DNA from: Bacteroidales bacterium
GTDB lineage: Bacteria > Bacteroidota > Bacteroidia > Bacteroidales > JAADJA01
Reading direction: 5' to 3'
Length of the DNA stretch: 64,000 nt
Assembly (NCBI GenBank): GCA_016783885.1
Contig: JADHVR010000007.1
Span: forward strand, 21,548 to 85,547
Part shown: positions 1 through 9,126 of the stretch, piece after piece
Position numbering within the stretch: position 1 is the stretch's first letter
Layout: each line of letters opens with the position of its first letter
The notes under the pieces: model-generated
Told to the model about the DNA's origin: nothing
Database searches by the model: none
The model's input: the letters and a program-made list of their open reading frames with translations, nothing else
Program-made: the position numbers and the translations under genes

Positions 1-597
1 GGCAAGGTACACCAGGAAATTGCCAATCAGGCAAAATACAGCGATGCCGAAATAATTATTACCGGAACACATGGTGTTACGGGTTTTGAGGAGTTTTGGA
101 TTGGAAGCAATGCATACAGATTGGTAACCTATACGCCATGTCCTGTCATTACAATCAGAACGGATTTTAAATTTAAAGAAACAATTAATAAAATTGTTTT
201 ACCAATTGACAGCTCGCTTGAGACCAGGCAAAAGTTACCTTATACTACTAAACTGGCAAAGTATTTCGACTCTGAAATCCATATAGTATCACTGTATTCC
301 ACATCCATAAAAATTGTTAGGCAAAAGGTTGATAACTATACCTTACAGGTTAAAAAATATTTGGATGAAGAAAATGTTCCCTCCCAAGTAGAAGCTATTG
401 ATGCAGAAAATATTACAAATTCTACAATCGATTATGCGAAAAAAATTGATGCGGATATCATTGCAATAATGACTGAACAGGAAACCACAACATCTAATTT
501 GTTTCTTGGAGCTTATGCCCAGCAGATGGTGAATCATTCTCCCATTCCGGTTTTAAACATTCATGCAAGAGAATATATAAGGATACAATCGAGGTAA
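1..597 (+). CDS. Universal stress protein with two Usp domains (5' end outside window)
   Basis: The frame is open to the left edge, so the true start lies outside the window and the first visible methionine-like codon near 121 is internal. The first visible part is the end of one Usp domain, with the nucleotide-binding pattern G-x2-G-x9-G-S (GTHG, nine residues, GSN) encoded at about 64-108. A second Usp fold follows from about 180 (KIVLPIDSS) to the stop. In the second copy the G-x2-G part is lost, so only the first domain is likely to bind ATP. Tandem Usp proteins are usual in Bacteroidota and act in the cytoplasm in stress responses; the exact role is unknown. Confidence 0.9.
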   Translation, partial: GKVHQEIANQAKYSDAEIIITGTHGVTGFEEFWIGSNAYRLVTYTPCPVITIRTDFKFKETINKIVLPIDSSLETRQKLPYTTKLAKYFDSEIHIVSLYSTSIKIVRQKVDNYTLQVKKYLDEENVPSQVEAIDAENITNSTIDYAKKIDADIIAIMTEQETTTSNLFLGAYAQQMVNHSPIPVLNIHAREYIRIQSR

Positions 598-664
598 TTT
601 TGACCATCAAAAAAAAAAATAACAAATAGCAATCCCGAAATTTCCGGATCAAATTATAAATAGG

Positions 665-1075
665 ATGAAAAAAACGATTTTATTTATAGCTTTATTAACA
701 TTTAGCTTTTCTTTGTTCTCACAGAATGACAGCATAGGTAAAGTTCAGATTATACAGGATGCAAGGGTTGATACCTTATTAGAAAAACATATTTACCTGA
801 ATGAACACAATCCCGGAATTGAAGGCTGGAGAATCCAGGTTTTTTTTGAAGCCGGCAATTACTCCAAACGGATGGCTATCGAAGAAAAGTCTGCGTTTGT
901 TGAAAAACACCCTGATGTGCCTGCCTACCTGATTTTCCAGGAGCCTTATTATAAGGTGAGGGTTGGTGATTACCGGACAAAAATGGAAGCAGAGAAATTT
1001 TTAAAAAAAATCGAAAGAAAATATCCTAATGCATTTGTGGTGAAGGATGAGATTAATTTTCCGAGTCTCAATTAA
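665..1075 (+). CDS. Secreted SPOR-domain protein
   Basis: The 136-residue product begins with a signal peptide (MKKTILFIALLTFSFSLFSQ) and ends in a SPOR-like domain at about residues 52-130, with the typical strand GWRIQVFFEAG and the ending YYKVRVGDYRTKMEAEKFLKK. SPOR domains bind denuded peptidoglycan glycans, so a periplasmic cell-wall role is likely. It is 12 bp upstream of the SixA gene and probably cotranscribed with it. The ATG at 665 is the only start that gives a complete signal peptide. Confidence 0.85.
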   Translation: MKKTILFIALLTFSFSLFSQNDSIGKVQIIQDARVDTLLEKHIYLNEHNPGIEGWRIQVFFEAGNYSKRMAIEEKSAFVEKHPDVPAYLIFQEPYYKVRVGDYRTKMEAEKFLKKIERKYPNAFVVKDEINFPSLN

Positions 1076-1086
1076 AAATAAATCCT

Positions 1087-1587
1087 ATGAAAACACTCTA
1101 CATCGTCCGTCATGCCAAATCCTCCTGGGATTACCCCGAATTATCAGACCATGAACGCCCTTTACTCGAAAAAGGTAAAAAGCGGACTAAACTTGTTGCC
1201 GGTTATTTACAGGAAAATAATATCCGGATCGACAGAATAATTTCAAGCCATGCAGTAAGGGCATTTGAAACGACAAAAATTATAGCAGCAGAAATTAATT
1301 ATCCCGAAGATGAGATCCGAATTTCTGAGGATATTTATTATGGAGACGCTGATAGTTTGTTTTATCATCTCTTTAAACTTCCTGAAAAAATTCAATCGGT
1401 AATGTTAGTAGGGCATAATCCGACATTCACCTATTTTGCTAATTCTTTCCTTAAAAAAGAGATTGAGTGGCTGCCTACATCAGGTATAGTTTGTATTGAA
1501 TTTAAAACTGATAAATGGGAAAAACTGCATAATGCCAAAAAAACAGTTAAATTTGTAATCACCCCTAAAATGATGCACAATAATTAA
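1087..1587 (+). CDS. sixA: SixA-family histidine phosphatase
   Basis: The 166-residue product belongs to the SixA branch of the histidine phosphatase superfamily. The RHAKSSW motif places the phospho-accepting His at residue 9, and the second catalytic His is at 110 in VGHNPTF. E. coli SixA dephosphorylates a phosphohistidine in the PTS-Ntr protein system, but Bacteroidota members have no proven substrate. It sits 22 bp before ppk, so it may share a transcript with phosphate metabolism. Confidence 0.85.
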   Translation: MKTLYIVRHAKSSWDYPELSDHERPLLEKGKKRTKLVAGYLQENNIRIDRIISSHAVRAFETTKIIAAEINYPEDEIRISEDIYYGDADSLFYHLFKLPEKIQSVMLVGHNPTFTYFANSFLKKEIEWLPTSGIVCIEFKTDKWEKLHNAKKTVKFVITPKMMHNN

Positions 1588-1609
1588 AAAACAAAAACTA
1601 TTAATCTAA

Positions 1610-3691
1610 ATGATTGAAAAAACTGTCGTTCGAAATACAGCAAATTATATGATCAACCGCGAAATAAGCTGGCTGCATTTTAATGCGCGTGTTTTACAGG
1701 AAGCCATTGATCCCTCCACTCCACTTATCGAACGAATAAAATTTCTTGGTATTTTTTCTAATAACAGGGATGAATTTTTCAGGGTTCGGGTAGCAACCCT
1801 GAGCAGGATAGTGAATGCAGAGAAGTATGGCGTAAAGTATAAAAAAGATGATCCAAAAGATGTCTTAGATGAGATTAAAAAAATAGTTATTCAGCAAGAA
1901 AAAGTCTTTACTGAAACATATTATCAAATTGTAAAAGAATTAGCTAACGAAGGGGTTTATATTCTGAATGAAAATGAACTGGACGAGGAGCAGGGAGAAT
2001 TTGTAAAGCGGTTTTACCAGGAAACGCTCAGGCAATATTTATTCCCGGTGATGCTTGATGATTTCCGGAATATCACTTCTATTAAAGACGGATCAATTTA
2101 CCTGGCAGTTAAGTTAAAAAGCTCGAAAAAAGTTTTAAACAACAATTATGCGCTTGTCAAGATTCCGCAAAAATCATTATCACGTTTTTTGATTCTTCCG
2201 GAGAAAGCCGGCAATCAATACATTGTGCTGATGGATGATGTGATCAGGTATTGCCTCGAAGACATCTTTGCTATATTCGGCTATGATACGTTTGATGCTT
2301 ACACCATAAAAATGACCCGCGATGCCGAACTGGATATTGATGACGATATTTCTAAAAGTTTTTTAGAGAAGATGAGCGAAAGCATCAAACAGAGAAAAAG
2401 AGGAATCCCTGTAAGATTTGTATATGATGAAGAGATTCCGGAAAAGTATTTAAAAAAAATTACAGGGAAACTTAAGATATCTGATGAGGATAGACTGAGA
2501 GGCGGCGGACGCTACCACAACTTTAAGGATTTTATGTCTTTTCCGAAGATTGGCTCAGAAAAACTTTTATATCCTTCCTTCCCTCCGCTCAGGCATAAAG
2601 ACCTGCTTCCAAACCAGAGCATTATTAAGATATTACAGGAAAAAGATATTATGCTTCACTTTCCTTACCAGTCTTTTCAGTATGTCATTGACCTGCTCAG
2701 GGAAGCTTCTATCGACCCGCAGGTAACAGATATAAAAATGACATTTTACAGGGCAGCAAAGTATTCCAATGTGGTGAACGCATTGGTAAATGCCGCACGG
2801 AATGGAAAAAAAGTTGCTGTTTTTCTTGAAATTCAGGCACGCTTTGATGAGGAGGCAAATATTGTTCTTGCAGGTAAGTTACATGACGAAGGCGTAAAGA
2901 TTATCCCTACCATTCCCGGATATAAAGTGCATAGCAAACTTATCCTTATTAAAAGACAGGAAGATGGTCAATCGCGGTATTATGCAAATATAGGTACTGG
3001 TAATTTCAATGAATATACTGCAAAAGTGTATGCCGACGATAGTTTAATGACAGCTAACCAGGAAATTGCTTCCGAGGTTGATAATGTATTCCGGTTGTTT
3101 GAAACACGTTATACACATCCGGAATTTAAGACACTTATCGTTTCTCCGTTTTATACAAGGAATTTATTTACAAATGCGCTTAATAATGAGATTCGAAATG
3201 TTAAAGCAGGTAAAGATGCCTGGGCAATTATTAAAATAAACAGCCTGGTTGATAAAAAGATGGTTCGGAAACTTTATGAAGCAAGCAAAGCAGGAGTAAA
3301 GCTAAAGTTGATCATTAGGGGAATTTGTGTTTTAGTACCTGGAGTTAAAGGATTAAGTGAAAATATTGAAGTAATCAGTATTGTGGACCGTTTTCTCGAA
3401 CATTCGAGGGTGTTTATATTTTGCAACGATAACGATAACAGATATTATATAGGATCTGCCGATTGGATGCCCCGCAACCTTGACCACAGGATTGAAGTTG
3501 TTACACCTGTTTATGATAAAGAGATACGGAAGGAATTATGGGATATGCTCCAAATTCAGTTAAAAGATAACTGCAAAGCAAGGATCAGCGGTGAGAAATA
3601 TATCAATAGATATCGCAGGATCAATTCGAAAAATAAGGTCAGGTCACAGTTTGAGATTTACGAGTATTATAAAAGGAAGATTGGGGAATAA
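1610..3691 (+). CDS. ppk1: Polyphosphate kinase 1
   Basis: The 693-residue length and full domain order (N, head, C1, C2) fit PPK1, which makes inorganic polyphosphate reversibly from ATP. The phosphorylated histidine is His441 in YKVHSKLILI, and the second conserved histidine is His626 in LDHRIEV. The N-terminal SWLHFNARVLQEA and FFRVRVATLS segments are family hallmarks. It follows the SixA phosphatase in the same direction by 22 bp. The enzyme is normally associated with the inner face of the membrane. Confidence 0.97.
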   Translation: MIEKTVVRNTANYMINREISWLHFNARVLQEAIDPSTPLIERIKFLGIFSNNRDEFFRVRVATLSRIVNAEKYGVKYKKDDPKDVLDEIKKIVIQQEKVFTETYYQIVKELANEGVYILNENELDEEQGEFVKRFYQETLRQYLFPVMLDDFRNITSIKDGSIYLAVKLKSSKKVLNNNYALVKIPQKSLSRFLILPEKAGNQYIVLMDDVIRYCLEDIFAIFGYDTFDAYTIKMTRDAELDIDDDISKSFLEKMSESIKQRKRGIPVRFVYDEEIPEKYLKKITGKLKISDEDRLRGGGRYHNFKDFMSFPKIGSEKLLYPSFPPLRHKDLLPNQSIIKILQEKDIMLHFPYQSFQYVIDLLREASIDPQVTDIKMTFYRAAKYSNVVNALVNAARNGKKVAVFLEIQARFDEEANIVLAGKLHDEGVKIIPTIPGYKVHSKLILIKRQEDGQSRYYANIGTGNFNEYTAKVYADDSLMTANQEIASEVDNVFRLFETRYTHPEFKTLIVSPFYTRNLFTNALNNEIRNVKAGKDAWAIIKINSLVDKKMVRKLYEASKAGVKLKLIIRGICVLVPGVKGLSENIEVISIVDRFLEHSRVFIFCNDNDNRYYIGSADWMPRNLDHRIEVVTPVYDKEIRKELWDMLQIQLKDNCKARISGEKYINRYRRINSKNKVRSQFEIYEYYKRKIGE

Positions 3692-3696
3692 ATCTT

Positions 3697-3721
3697 CAGT
3701 TGGCAGTCCGCAGTCGGCAGT
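3697..3721. repeat. Short degenerate GGCAGTC-type tandem repeat
   Basis: Just after ppk1, three copies of a short GGCAGT/CGCAGT unit follow each other (TTGGCAGT, CCGCAGT, CGGCAGT). It is a minisatellite-like fragment between two convergent genes, with no coding sense. No hairpin terminator is visible here. Confidence 0.5.
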
Positions 3722-3795
3722 GAAACGAAAATAAAGACTGAAAACATCCGAACCAAAAATGATCCGGGGCTAAATATTTTTTACCCATTCCGCTT

Positions 3796-5067
3796 TTACT
3801 TGCTTCTCACTTTTAATTTCTTCACATAGTTTGTATCTTCTGTTTCAAAAATAACGAAGTACAAACCGTCTTCAATACCTTTCAGGCTGATTTTTTGAAC
3901 AAATTCGCCATTTGAATCGAATTGTTTCTCATAAACGGTAACCCCAAGTATATTCACTACACTGATGGTTAAATGTCCTGATTTTGTAAACTCTACATTA
4001 AAATTACCATCCGATGGGTTAGGATAGATGCTGAAAGGATCAGTATTGAAGTTTTCATCTATACCCGTACAGCCATCCACAAGAATTGTCTCTTCTGCAA
4101 AGTTCTCACATCCGTTTGTATCGGTGTAAGTATAAGTTATTGTATGTGTACCTAATCCGGCATCATTTGGGTCGAACCAGCCGTTAGTTACCCCATTACC
4201 CGAATATTCACCACCTCCGGGTAGTCCGCCCGTTAATTCAAAAGGAGGATCGTAAATGCAAACATCGTCAAAAGGTTCCAAAGTAACTTCAGGCAAAGGA
4301 TATATTATTATAATATCAAGACCGTAAAATGTATTTGAATTTGAACTGGTTGTTACTGTTAAAGTAACATCTTTATCTCCCGGATATTCGTAAAATACTA
4401 ATGGATTTTGTTCTGTTGAAGTTAAAGGATCACCGCCTTCAAATTCCCATTCCCAGGAAATTATATTTCCAATAGATTCATCATAAAACTGAATAGAACT
4501 GCCAGCACAAACATCCCAGTTATCAACGGTAAACTGTGGTGTACATGGGCATTCCATCATCTGGCATCCTGCATTGAGAATAGGTGTGTTTATAGCGTTC
4601 ACATTCGGAATTGGCCAAATATCCTGCTCGATAATGTCATGATTCGGAGCTATTAATATTACAGTTGGATAAGCCGGGATCTGGTATGTATTATTAATTT
4701 GTGTGCCGCCTCCTTCCACGCCACTAATAGTTGGATATTCCACGCCATAGGTTTCATCAAATAGAATACAGGCTGCATTATCATCGCCAGTAGATATACT
4801 CATAAAAAATACATCACCGTAATTACAACCAAAATCATTGTACGATTGATTTACAATTGGCGCTGTTTGCTGGCAAGGCCCGCAAGTCGTGAAGAAGAAA
4901 TCGATGATCACATACTGGCCATTGTCGAGAATATCAAATAAATGGATTGTATCCCCGTAAATAGTCTCAGCAGTGAAATCAACTGCAACTGTTAAAGGGC
5001 ATTGTGCTTTTGATGAATTAAAAGTTAAAAACCCGACAATTAGAAGTAAGAATAAACTTTTTTTCAT
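3796..5067 (-). CDS. Secreted thioredoxin-like protein with PKD and T9SS sorting domains
   Basis: The 423-residue product has a signal peptide (residues 1-21), then a thioredoxin/redoxin-like domain to about 165 with the redox motif CGPC at 62-65 in FFTTCGPCQQ. A PKD-like domain with SWEWEFEGGDP follows at about 176-250. The C-terminal 80 residues form a T9SS type A sorting domain (IYPNPSDGNF ... GLYFVIFETE ... KKLKV). The protein is therefore predicted to cross the outer membrane through T9SS. A redoxin exported to the cell surface is uncommon; disulfide exchange outside the cell is an inference. Confidence 0.85.
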   Translation of the reverse strand: MKKSLFLLLIVGFLTFNSSKAQCPLTVAVDFTAETIYGDTIHLFDILDNGQYVIIDFFFTTCGPCQQTAPIVNQSYNDFGCNYGDVFFMSISTGDDNAACILFDETYGVEYPTISGVEGGGTQINNTYQIPAYPTVILIAPNHDIIEQDIWPIPNVNAINTPILNAGCQMMECPCTPQFTVDNWDVCAGSSIQFYDESIGNIISWEWEFEGGDPLTSTEQNPLVFYEYPGDKDVTLTVTTSSNSNTFYGLDIIIIYPLPEVTLEPFDDVCIYDPPFELTGGLPGGGEYSGNGVTNGWFDPNDAGLGTHTITYTYTDTNGCENFAEETILVDGCTGIDENFNTDPFSIYPNPSDGNFNVEFTKSGHLTISVVNILGVTVYEKQFDSNGEFVQKISLKGIEDGLYFVIFETEDTNYVKKLKVRSK

Positions 5068-5148
5068 AATATTTTTAATTTATTTTCTGTGAATAATTTT
5101 TTGAATAGAAGATTATTTACTAAAAGGACAGCGTATATATTTAATAAG

Positions 5149-5177
5149 TTGCCTCATACTCAAAATTAATAACTTTG
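5149..5177 (+). promoter_or_regulatory. Bacteroidetes-type promoter of lipA
   Basis: A -33 TTG at 5149-5151 is followed after 18 nt by a perfect -7 box TAACTTTG at 5170-5177. This matches the Bacteroidetes pattern TTTG...TAnnTTTG. Transcription would start near 5184, about 20 nt before the lipA ATG. Confidence 0.65.
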
Positions 5178-5202
5178 CCGAAGGATTAATGAAGAAACGG
5201 AA

Positions 5203-6054
5203 ATGAGAGAAATAAAAGTTAGAAAACCGGCATGGCTCAAGACGAAAGTCCCGATAGGAAAAAATTATTTAAACGTCAGGGAAATCGTTGAAAAGAATAA
5301 GCTTAACACTATATGTACCAGCGGTTTTTGCCCGAATATTGCTGATTGCTGGGGCAGAGGTACAGCAACCTTGATGATATTAGGTGATATCTGCACCCGC
5401 TCCTGTAAGTTTTGTAATGTAAAAACCGGCAGACCCGAACCGGTTGATTGGTATGAACCCGACCGTGTGGCAAAGTCAGTAAAGCTAATGGGGGTAAAAC
5501 ATTGCGTCCTGACTTCGGTTGACCGTGATGACCTGGAAGATGGCGGTGCAGAAATCTGGGCAGAGACAATCCGCAAGATAAAGGAATTGAACCCTGAAAC
5601 TACCATTGAGGCATTGATTCCGGATTTTGACGGACGAAAACAACTAATTCAAAAAGTGATCGAAACCAAACCGGAAGTCATATCGCATAACCTTGAAACT
5701 GTAAGAAGGCTTACCCCTATTATAAGAAGTAAGGCGAAATACAAACTGAGTTTGAAGGTAGTAAAATATATATCTTCATCGGAGGTGCGGTCAAAATCGG
5801 GGATAATGGTTGGACTGGGAGAAACAGGGGAAGAAGTATATGAAACCATGGATGATCTCCGATCAGTCGGCTGTGAGGTATTAACCATCGGTCAGTACCT
5901 TCAACCTACAAAATACCACTTACCTGTAAAGGAGTTTGTAACTCCTAAAATGTTTGAAAAATACAGGAAAACCGGATTAAAAAAAGGATTCAGGTATGTG
6001 GAAAGCAGCCCTTTGGTCAGGTCGTCGTATCATGCGGAGAAACATGTGAAATAA
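5203..6054 (+). CDS. lipA: Lipoyl synthase
   Basis: This 283-residue radical SAM enzyme inserts two sulfurs into protein-bound octanoyl groups to make lipoyl groups. The auxiliary cluster cysteines are C38, C43 and C49 (CX4CX5C), and the radical SAM cysteines are C64, C68 and C71 (CTRSCKFC). The C-terminal RSSY motif that ligates the auxiliary cluster is present (VRSSYHAEKH). It is preceded by a clear promoter and followed by lipB 109 bp downstream, so both steps of lipoate assembly are encoded together. Confidence 0.98.
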   Translation: MREIKVRKPAWLKTKVPIGKNYLNVREIVEKNKLNTICTSGFCPNIADCWGRGTATLMILGDICTRSCKFCNVKTGRPEPVDWYEPDRVAKSVKLMGVKHCVLTSVDRDDLEDGGAEIWAETIRKIKELNPETTIEALIPDFDGRKQLIQKVIETKPEVISHNLETVRRLTPIIRSKAKYKLSLKVVKYISSSEVRSKSGIMVGLGETGEEVYETMDDLRSVGCEVLTIGQYLQPTKYHLPVKEFVTPKMFEKYRKTGLKKGFRYVESSPLVRSSYHAEKHVK

Positions 6055-6098
6055 ACTAAAATTATAAATGACTAATCCCGTCCCGAAACTTTGGGATT

Positions 6099-6139
6099 GA
6101 ATGACAATAAATGACAGCGGAGCGAATGACAATAAATGA
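6099..6139. repeat. Direct repeat in the lipA-lipB spacer
   Basis: The 16-mer GAATGACAATAAATGA occurs at 6099-6114 and again at 6124-6139, 25 bp apart. Related fragments (AAATGAC, GCGGAGC/GCGAAGC) surround it. An AATCCC...GGGATT inverted repeat (6074-6079 with 6093-6098) lies just upstream. The 109 bp spacer has no coding sense and appears to be made of short repeats. Confidence 0.6.
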
Positions 6140-6163
6140 TGCGAAGCAAATGACATTTTATAA

Positions 6164-6880
6164 ATGAAGAACAAAATAATTTATAAGGATTTTGGATTGA
6201 CCGGATTTAAAGAAGCATGGGATTATCAGAAAGATTTATTCAATCAGATTCTGGAAATAAAAAAAAACAACAGGGGGCTTCCTTTGTGTGAGCAGAAAGT
6301 TAATTATGATTACCTGTTATTCTGTGAACACCCTCATGTTTACACGCTTGGGAAAAGTGGCTCTGAAAGTAATTTGCTGATTAATCATAAATTATTAAAA
6401 GAAAAAGGCGCTGAGTTTTACAAAATTGACCGTGGAGGTGATATCACTTATCATGGTCCCGGGCAAATTGTCGGTTATCCTGTTATTGACCTGGAAAATT
6501 ATGGCATTGGAATTAAGGATTATATCCGCAATATTGAAGAGGTAATCATCCAAACTCTAAAAAAATATTCTATTCGGGCAGGCAGACTTAAAGGTGCTGC
6601 GGGTGTTTGGCTTGACCCTGAGGATAACAAAAAAGCCAGAAAAATTTGTGCCATTGGTGTTAAATCGAGCAGATTTGTTACTATGCACGGTTTTGCTTTT
6701 AATGTAAATACAAATCTCGATTATTATAATTATATAAATCCATGTGGTTTTATTGATAAAGGAGTTACATCCCTTCGGAAGGAATTAAACCGAGAGCTTG
6801 AAATACCTGAAGTTAAAGAACATTTGAAGAAATATTTTGAAAAAGTATTCGGGGTTGAATTAGATCAACAAAACTTTTAA
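6164..6880 (+). CDS. lipB: Octanoyltransferase
   Basis: The 238-residue product transfers octanoate from acyl carrier protein to lipoyl domains, the step before LipA. The RGGDITYHGPGQIVGYP motif lies at 90-106. The catalytic pair is Lys160 (RKICAIG) and Cys194 (INPCG). It follows lipA in the same direction and overlaps the convergent YfhO-family gene by 4 bp at its 3' end. Confidence 0.97.
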   Translation: MKNKIIYKDFGLTGFKEAWDYQKDLFNQILEIKKNNRGLPLCEQKVNYDYLLFCEHPHVYTLGKSGSESNLLINHKLLKEKGAEFYKIDRGGDITYHGPGQIVGYPVIDLENYGIGIKDYIRNIEEVIIQTLKKYSIRAGRLKGAAGVWLDPEDNKKARKICAIGVKSSRFVTMHGFAFNVNTNLDYYNYINPCGFIDKGVTSLRKELNRELEIPEVKEHLKKYFEKVFGVELDQQNF

Positions 6881-9096
6881 TTCAGGAAAAATTGTGAGTG
6901 TTTCCTTATAGCCTGGATAATTAAAACAAGCAAACTAATTGTTAGCGAAATTAAAGAAATATAAAATCCTGCAATGATAAGTTTCGGCTTGTATTTTAAT
7001 GTAACCGTATGGATTCCTGCGGGAGCTACAACTGCCATAAAACTGAGATTGGCTGTATAAACAGGAACTTTCTTATCATTAATGCTGGCTTCCCATCCGT
7101 AATAATTATTTTGTATAAAAGTTAAAAGCCTATTACTGTAACAATGAGTTTTCAAGATTATTTTTGTTGGAGAAAAATTCAAAAACCAAACTGAATCTTC
7201 TTTGCCCTGATTTTGATCTTGTAATTTAACTTTATTAAAATCATCTCTATGAAGAAACACATTGTCGGGTGTAAAAGCATTCTCTTTAAAATAATTTTTT
7301 ATAGAATCGTTGACAATAATATTTTTTGCAAAAAAAACAGGCTGATTTTTAATTGTTGCCGATAACAGGTCGGGTAGTGAATCGCTGAGGTATTCATAGT
7401 TTTTCAATTTTAACGGGTTATAGCCATCATAGGCAATTTGTTTGTGAAAAATATTCAGGTTTTTCCATAACGGACCAAAAGAAAGGGAAGATCTGTCATA
7501 ATTCTCTGTTATCTGTTTATTTGATGGTAATGGAAAATCTTTGGGGAGTTGATTAGTAAATTCAAGTATAGATTTCTGAGTATTTTGTTCGTAATAAACT
7601 GAATAAGGGGCATTAAGCTGCAACGCAAGTAAAAGATCAATCGCAGATGCTAGGATAAGCAGCTTAAATAGCTTTATTTTATTTTTTATTTTAAAAAGCA
7701 GGAAAGCAATAATCAGTAAGAAAACGAATTGAATTATTCCATGAAAAAAAATTTGTTGTGGAAGAGTGGAGGTTTTAGAAAAAGTAAATAATCCTCCACC
7801 TGAAATATATCCGCCGAGATGAAGGAATTTTCCATGAATATTTATCGCCACAATAGTAATGAGCATAATAAAGATGCCTGCAATAGAATATCTTAGCAGT
7901 TTTGTCGTACGGATTTTATTTTCAAAATAACTATTTAGTGCAAAACCGCTAACAATTATAAAACTGATAAGGACAAAAATCCTGAGCAGGCTGGGAAATC
8001 TGAAAAATTTAAAAAAAGGCAGGTAATGATACAGAAATTCCCGTACAGGCAGGTATTTGCCAACTGCCGCTGTAAGCATGAAGATTCCCCAGTATAGAAA
8101 TATTTTTATAATAATCGGTTTTTTTATAAATAATCCTAATATTAAGAAAACCATCAGTACTATTCCGAAATAAATATTGGTCATAGTCAGGTCGGTGTCG
8201 AATTGTGACATGTCGTGATTTATTGCTCCGAAAGGTAAAATAAATGAGATCAGGCTTTTCGGCGAAAGCGGTCCGTAAAATGCCTGGACAAGGGGTACAC
8301 CCTCAGCTCGTAAAATATTTGGTAACAATTTATATATGGAAGTCAGCATTACCGAAGTATTAAGTATAGATAATACCAGAACAATGGCATTTAGCCTGAC
8401 AAACTTCAGATAAGATCTCAGGCTTTCATATTTAATGATTTCAACCGAAAAGAAGACGAAGAGAATAACAAGAAGATAAAGTAAAGTCATTGTAAACGCC
8501 GGATAACCCCCTGTAACGATCATGAACATAAAAAGGCTGAAAATGACTGCCTGACGGATTTTTCTTTTGTTGTACAAGTCGATATAAGCTCCTATAATAA
8601 AAGGCAGCCACGTGCCACTTATAATCCACATAAAGTGCTGGGCGTTACCGACAAAAAATCCACTGAACATATAACCAATGCCCATCAGTAATGAAACACT
8701 TTGGCTGAAACCCAGCTTTTTACCAAGCAAAAACATTCCAACACCGGCAAGAAAGATATGCAGGACAAAATCGAGGGAAAGCGTATAAATATTGTACCCC
8801 CAAAAATATCCGATAATCCACACTACCGGATACCATGCTGAACTTTGTGGGTCGGCGTGAATGGGATAACCGCAGTGCTGGTATGGGTTCCACAATGGAA
8901 GAAGATGGTTTTGCAGGCACTCACCTATTAAATATTTCCATGGATATGCCTGGTCGATCAGGTCCCATTTAAGCGGATGTTGCAATAAAGCTACCTGCCA
9001 GTAACCCAAAATGGAAAGAAGCAACAGCAGGGCAAAAGGATAAAATAATTTAATGCTCCGGTAAAATAATGACTGACTTTGAATCATTTTTAACAA
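6877..9096 (-). CDS. YfhO-family multi-pass membrane protein
   Basis: The 739-residue product has an N-terminal membrane helix, a conserved periplasmic segment (DLIDQAYPWKYLIGE, LWNPYQHCGYP), many further membrane helices and a soluble C-terminal domain (GWEASINDKKVPVYTANLSF) before a last helix. This is the YfhO arrangement; members are GT-C-fold proteins implicated in glycosylation of surface polymers such as lipoteichoic acid in Firmicutes. The function in Bacteroidota is not established. It is followed after 30 bp upstream by recO and porZ, all on the minus strand. Confidence 0.85.
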   Translation of the reverse strand: MLKMIQSQSLFYRSIKLFYPFALLLLLSILGYWQVALLQHPLKWDLIDQAYPWKYLIGECLQNHLLPLWNPYQHCGYPIHADPQSSAWYPVVWIIGYFWGYNIYTLSLDFVLHIFLAGVGMFLLGKKLGFSQSVSLLMGIGYMFSGFFVGNAQHFMWIISGTWLPFIIGAYIDLYNKRKIRQAVIFSLFMFMIVTGGYPAFTMTLLYLLVILFVFFSVEIIKYESLRSYLKFVRLNAIVLVLSILNTSVMLTSIYKLLPNILRAEGVPLVQAFYGPLSPKSLISFILPFGAINHDMSQFDTDLTMTNIYFGIVLMVFLILGLFIKKPIIIKIFLYWGIFMLTAAVGKYLPVREFLYHYLPFFKFFRFPSLLRIFVLISFIIVSGFALNSYFENKIRTTKLLRYSIAGIFIMLITIVAINIHGKFLHLGGYISGGGLFTFSKTSTLPQQIFFHGIIQFVFLLIIAFLLFKIKNKIKLFKLLILASAIDLLLALQLNAPYSVYYEQNTQKSILEFTNQLPKDFPLPSNKQITENYDRSSLSFGPLWKNLNIFHKQIAYDGYNPLKLKNYEYLSDSLPDLLSATIKNQPVFFAKNIIVNDSIKNYFKENAFTPDNVFLHRDDFNKVKLQDQNQGKEDSVWFLNFSPTKIILKTHCYSNRLLTFIQNNYYGWEASINDKKVPVYTANLSFMAVVAPAGIHTVTLKYKPKLIIAGFYISLISLTISLLVLIIQAIRKHSQFFLN

Positions 9097-9126
9097 TTAA
9101 ATGGCTAAAATATTAAAAAAAGGAAA

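Noticed and set aside
5265..5888. Minus-strand frames opposite lipA
   Set aside because: They have no recognisable protein features and lie fully within a strongly supported gene.
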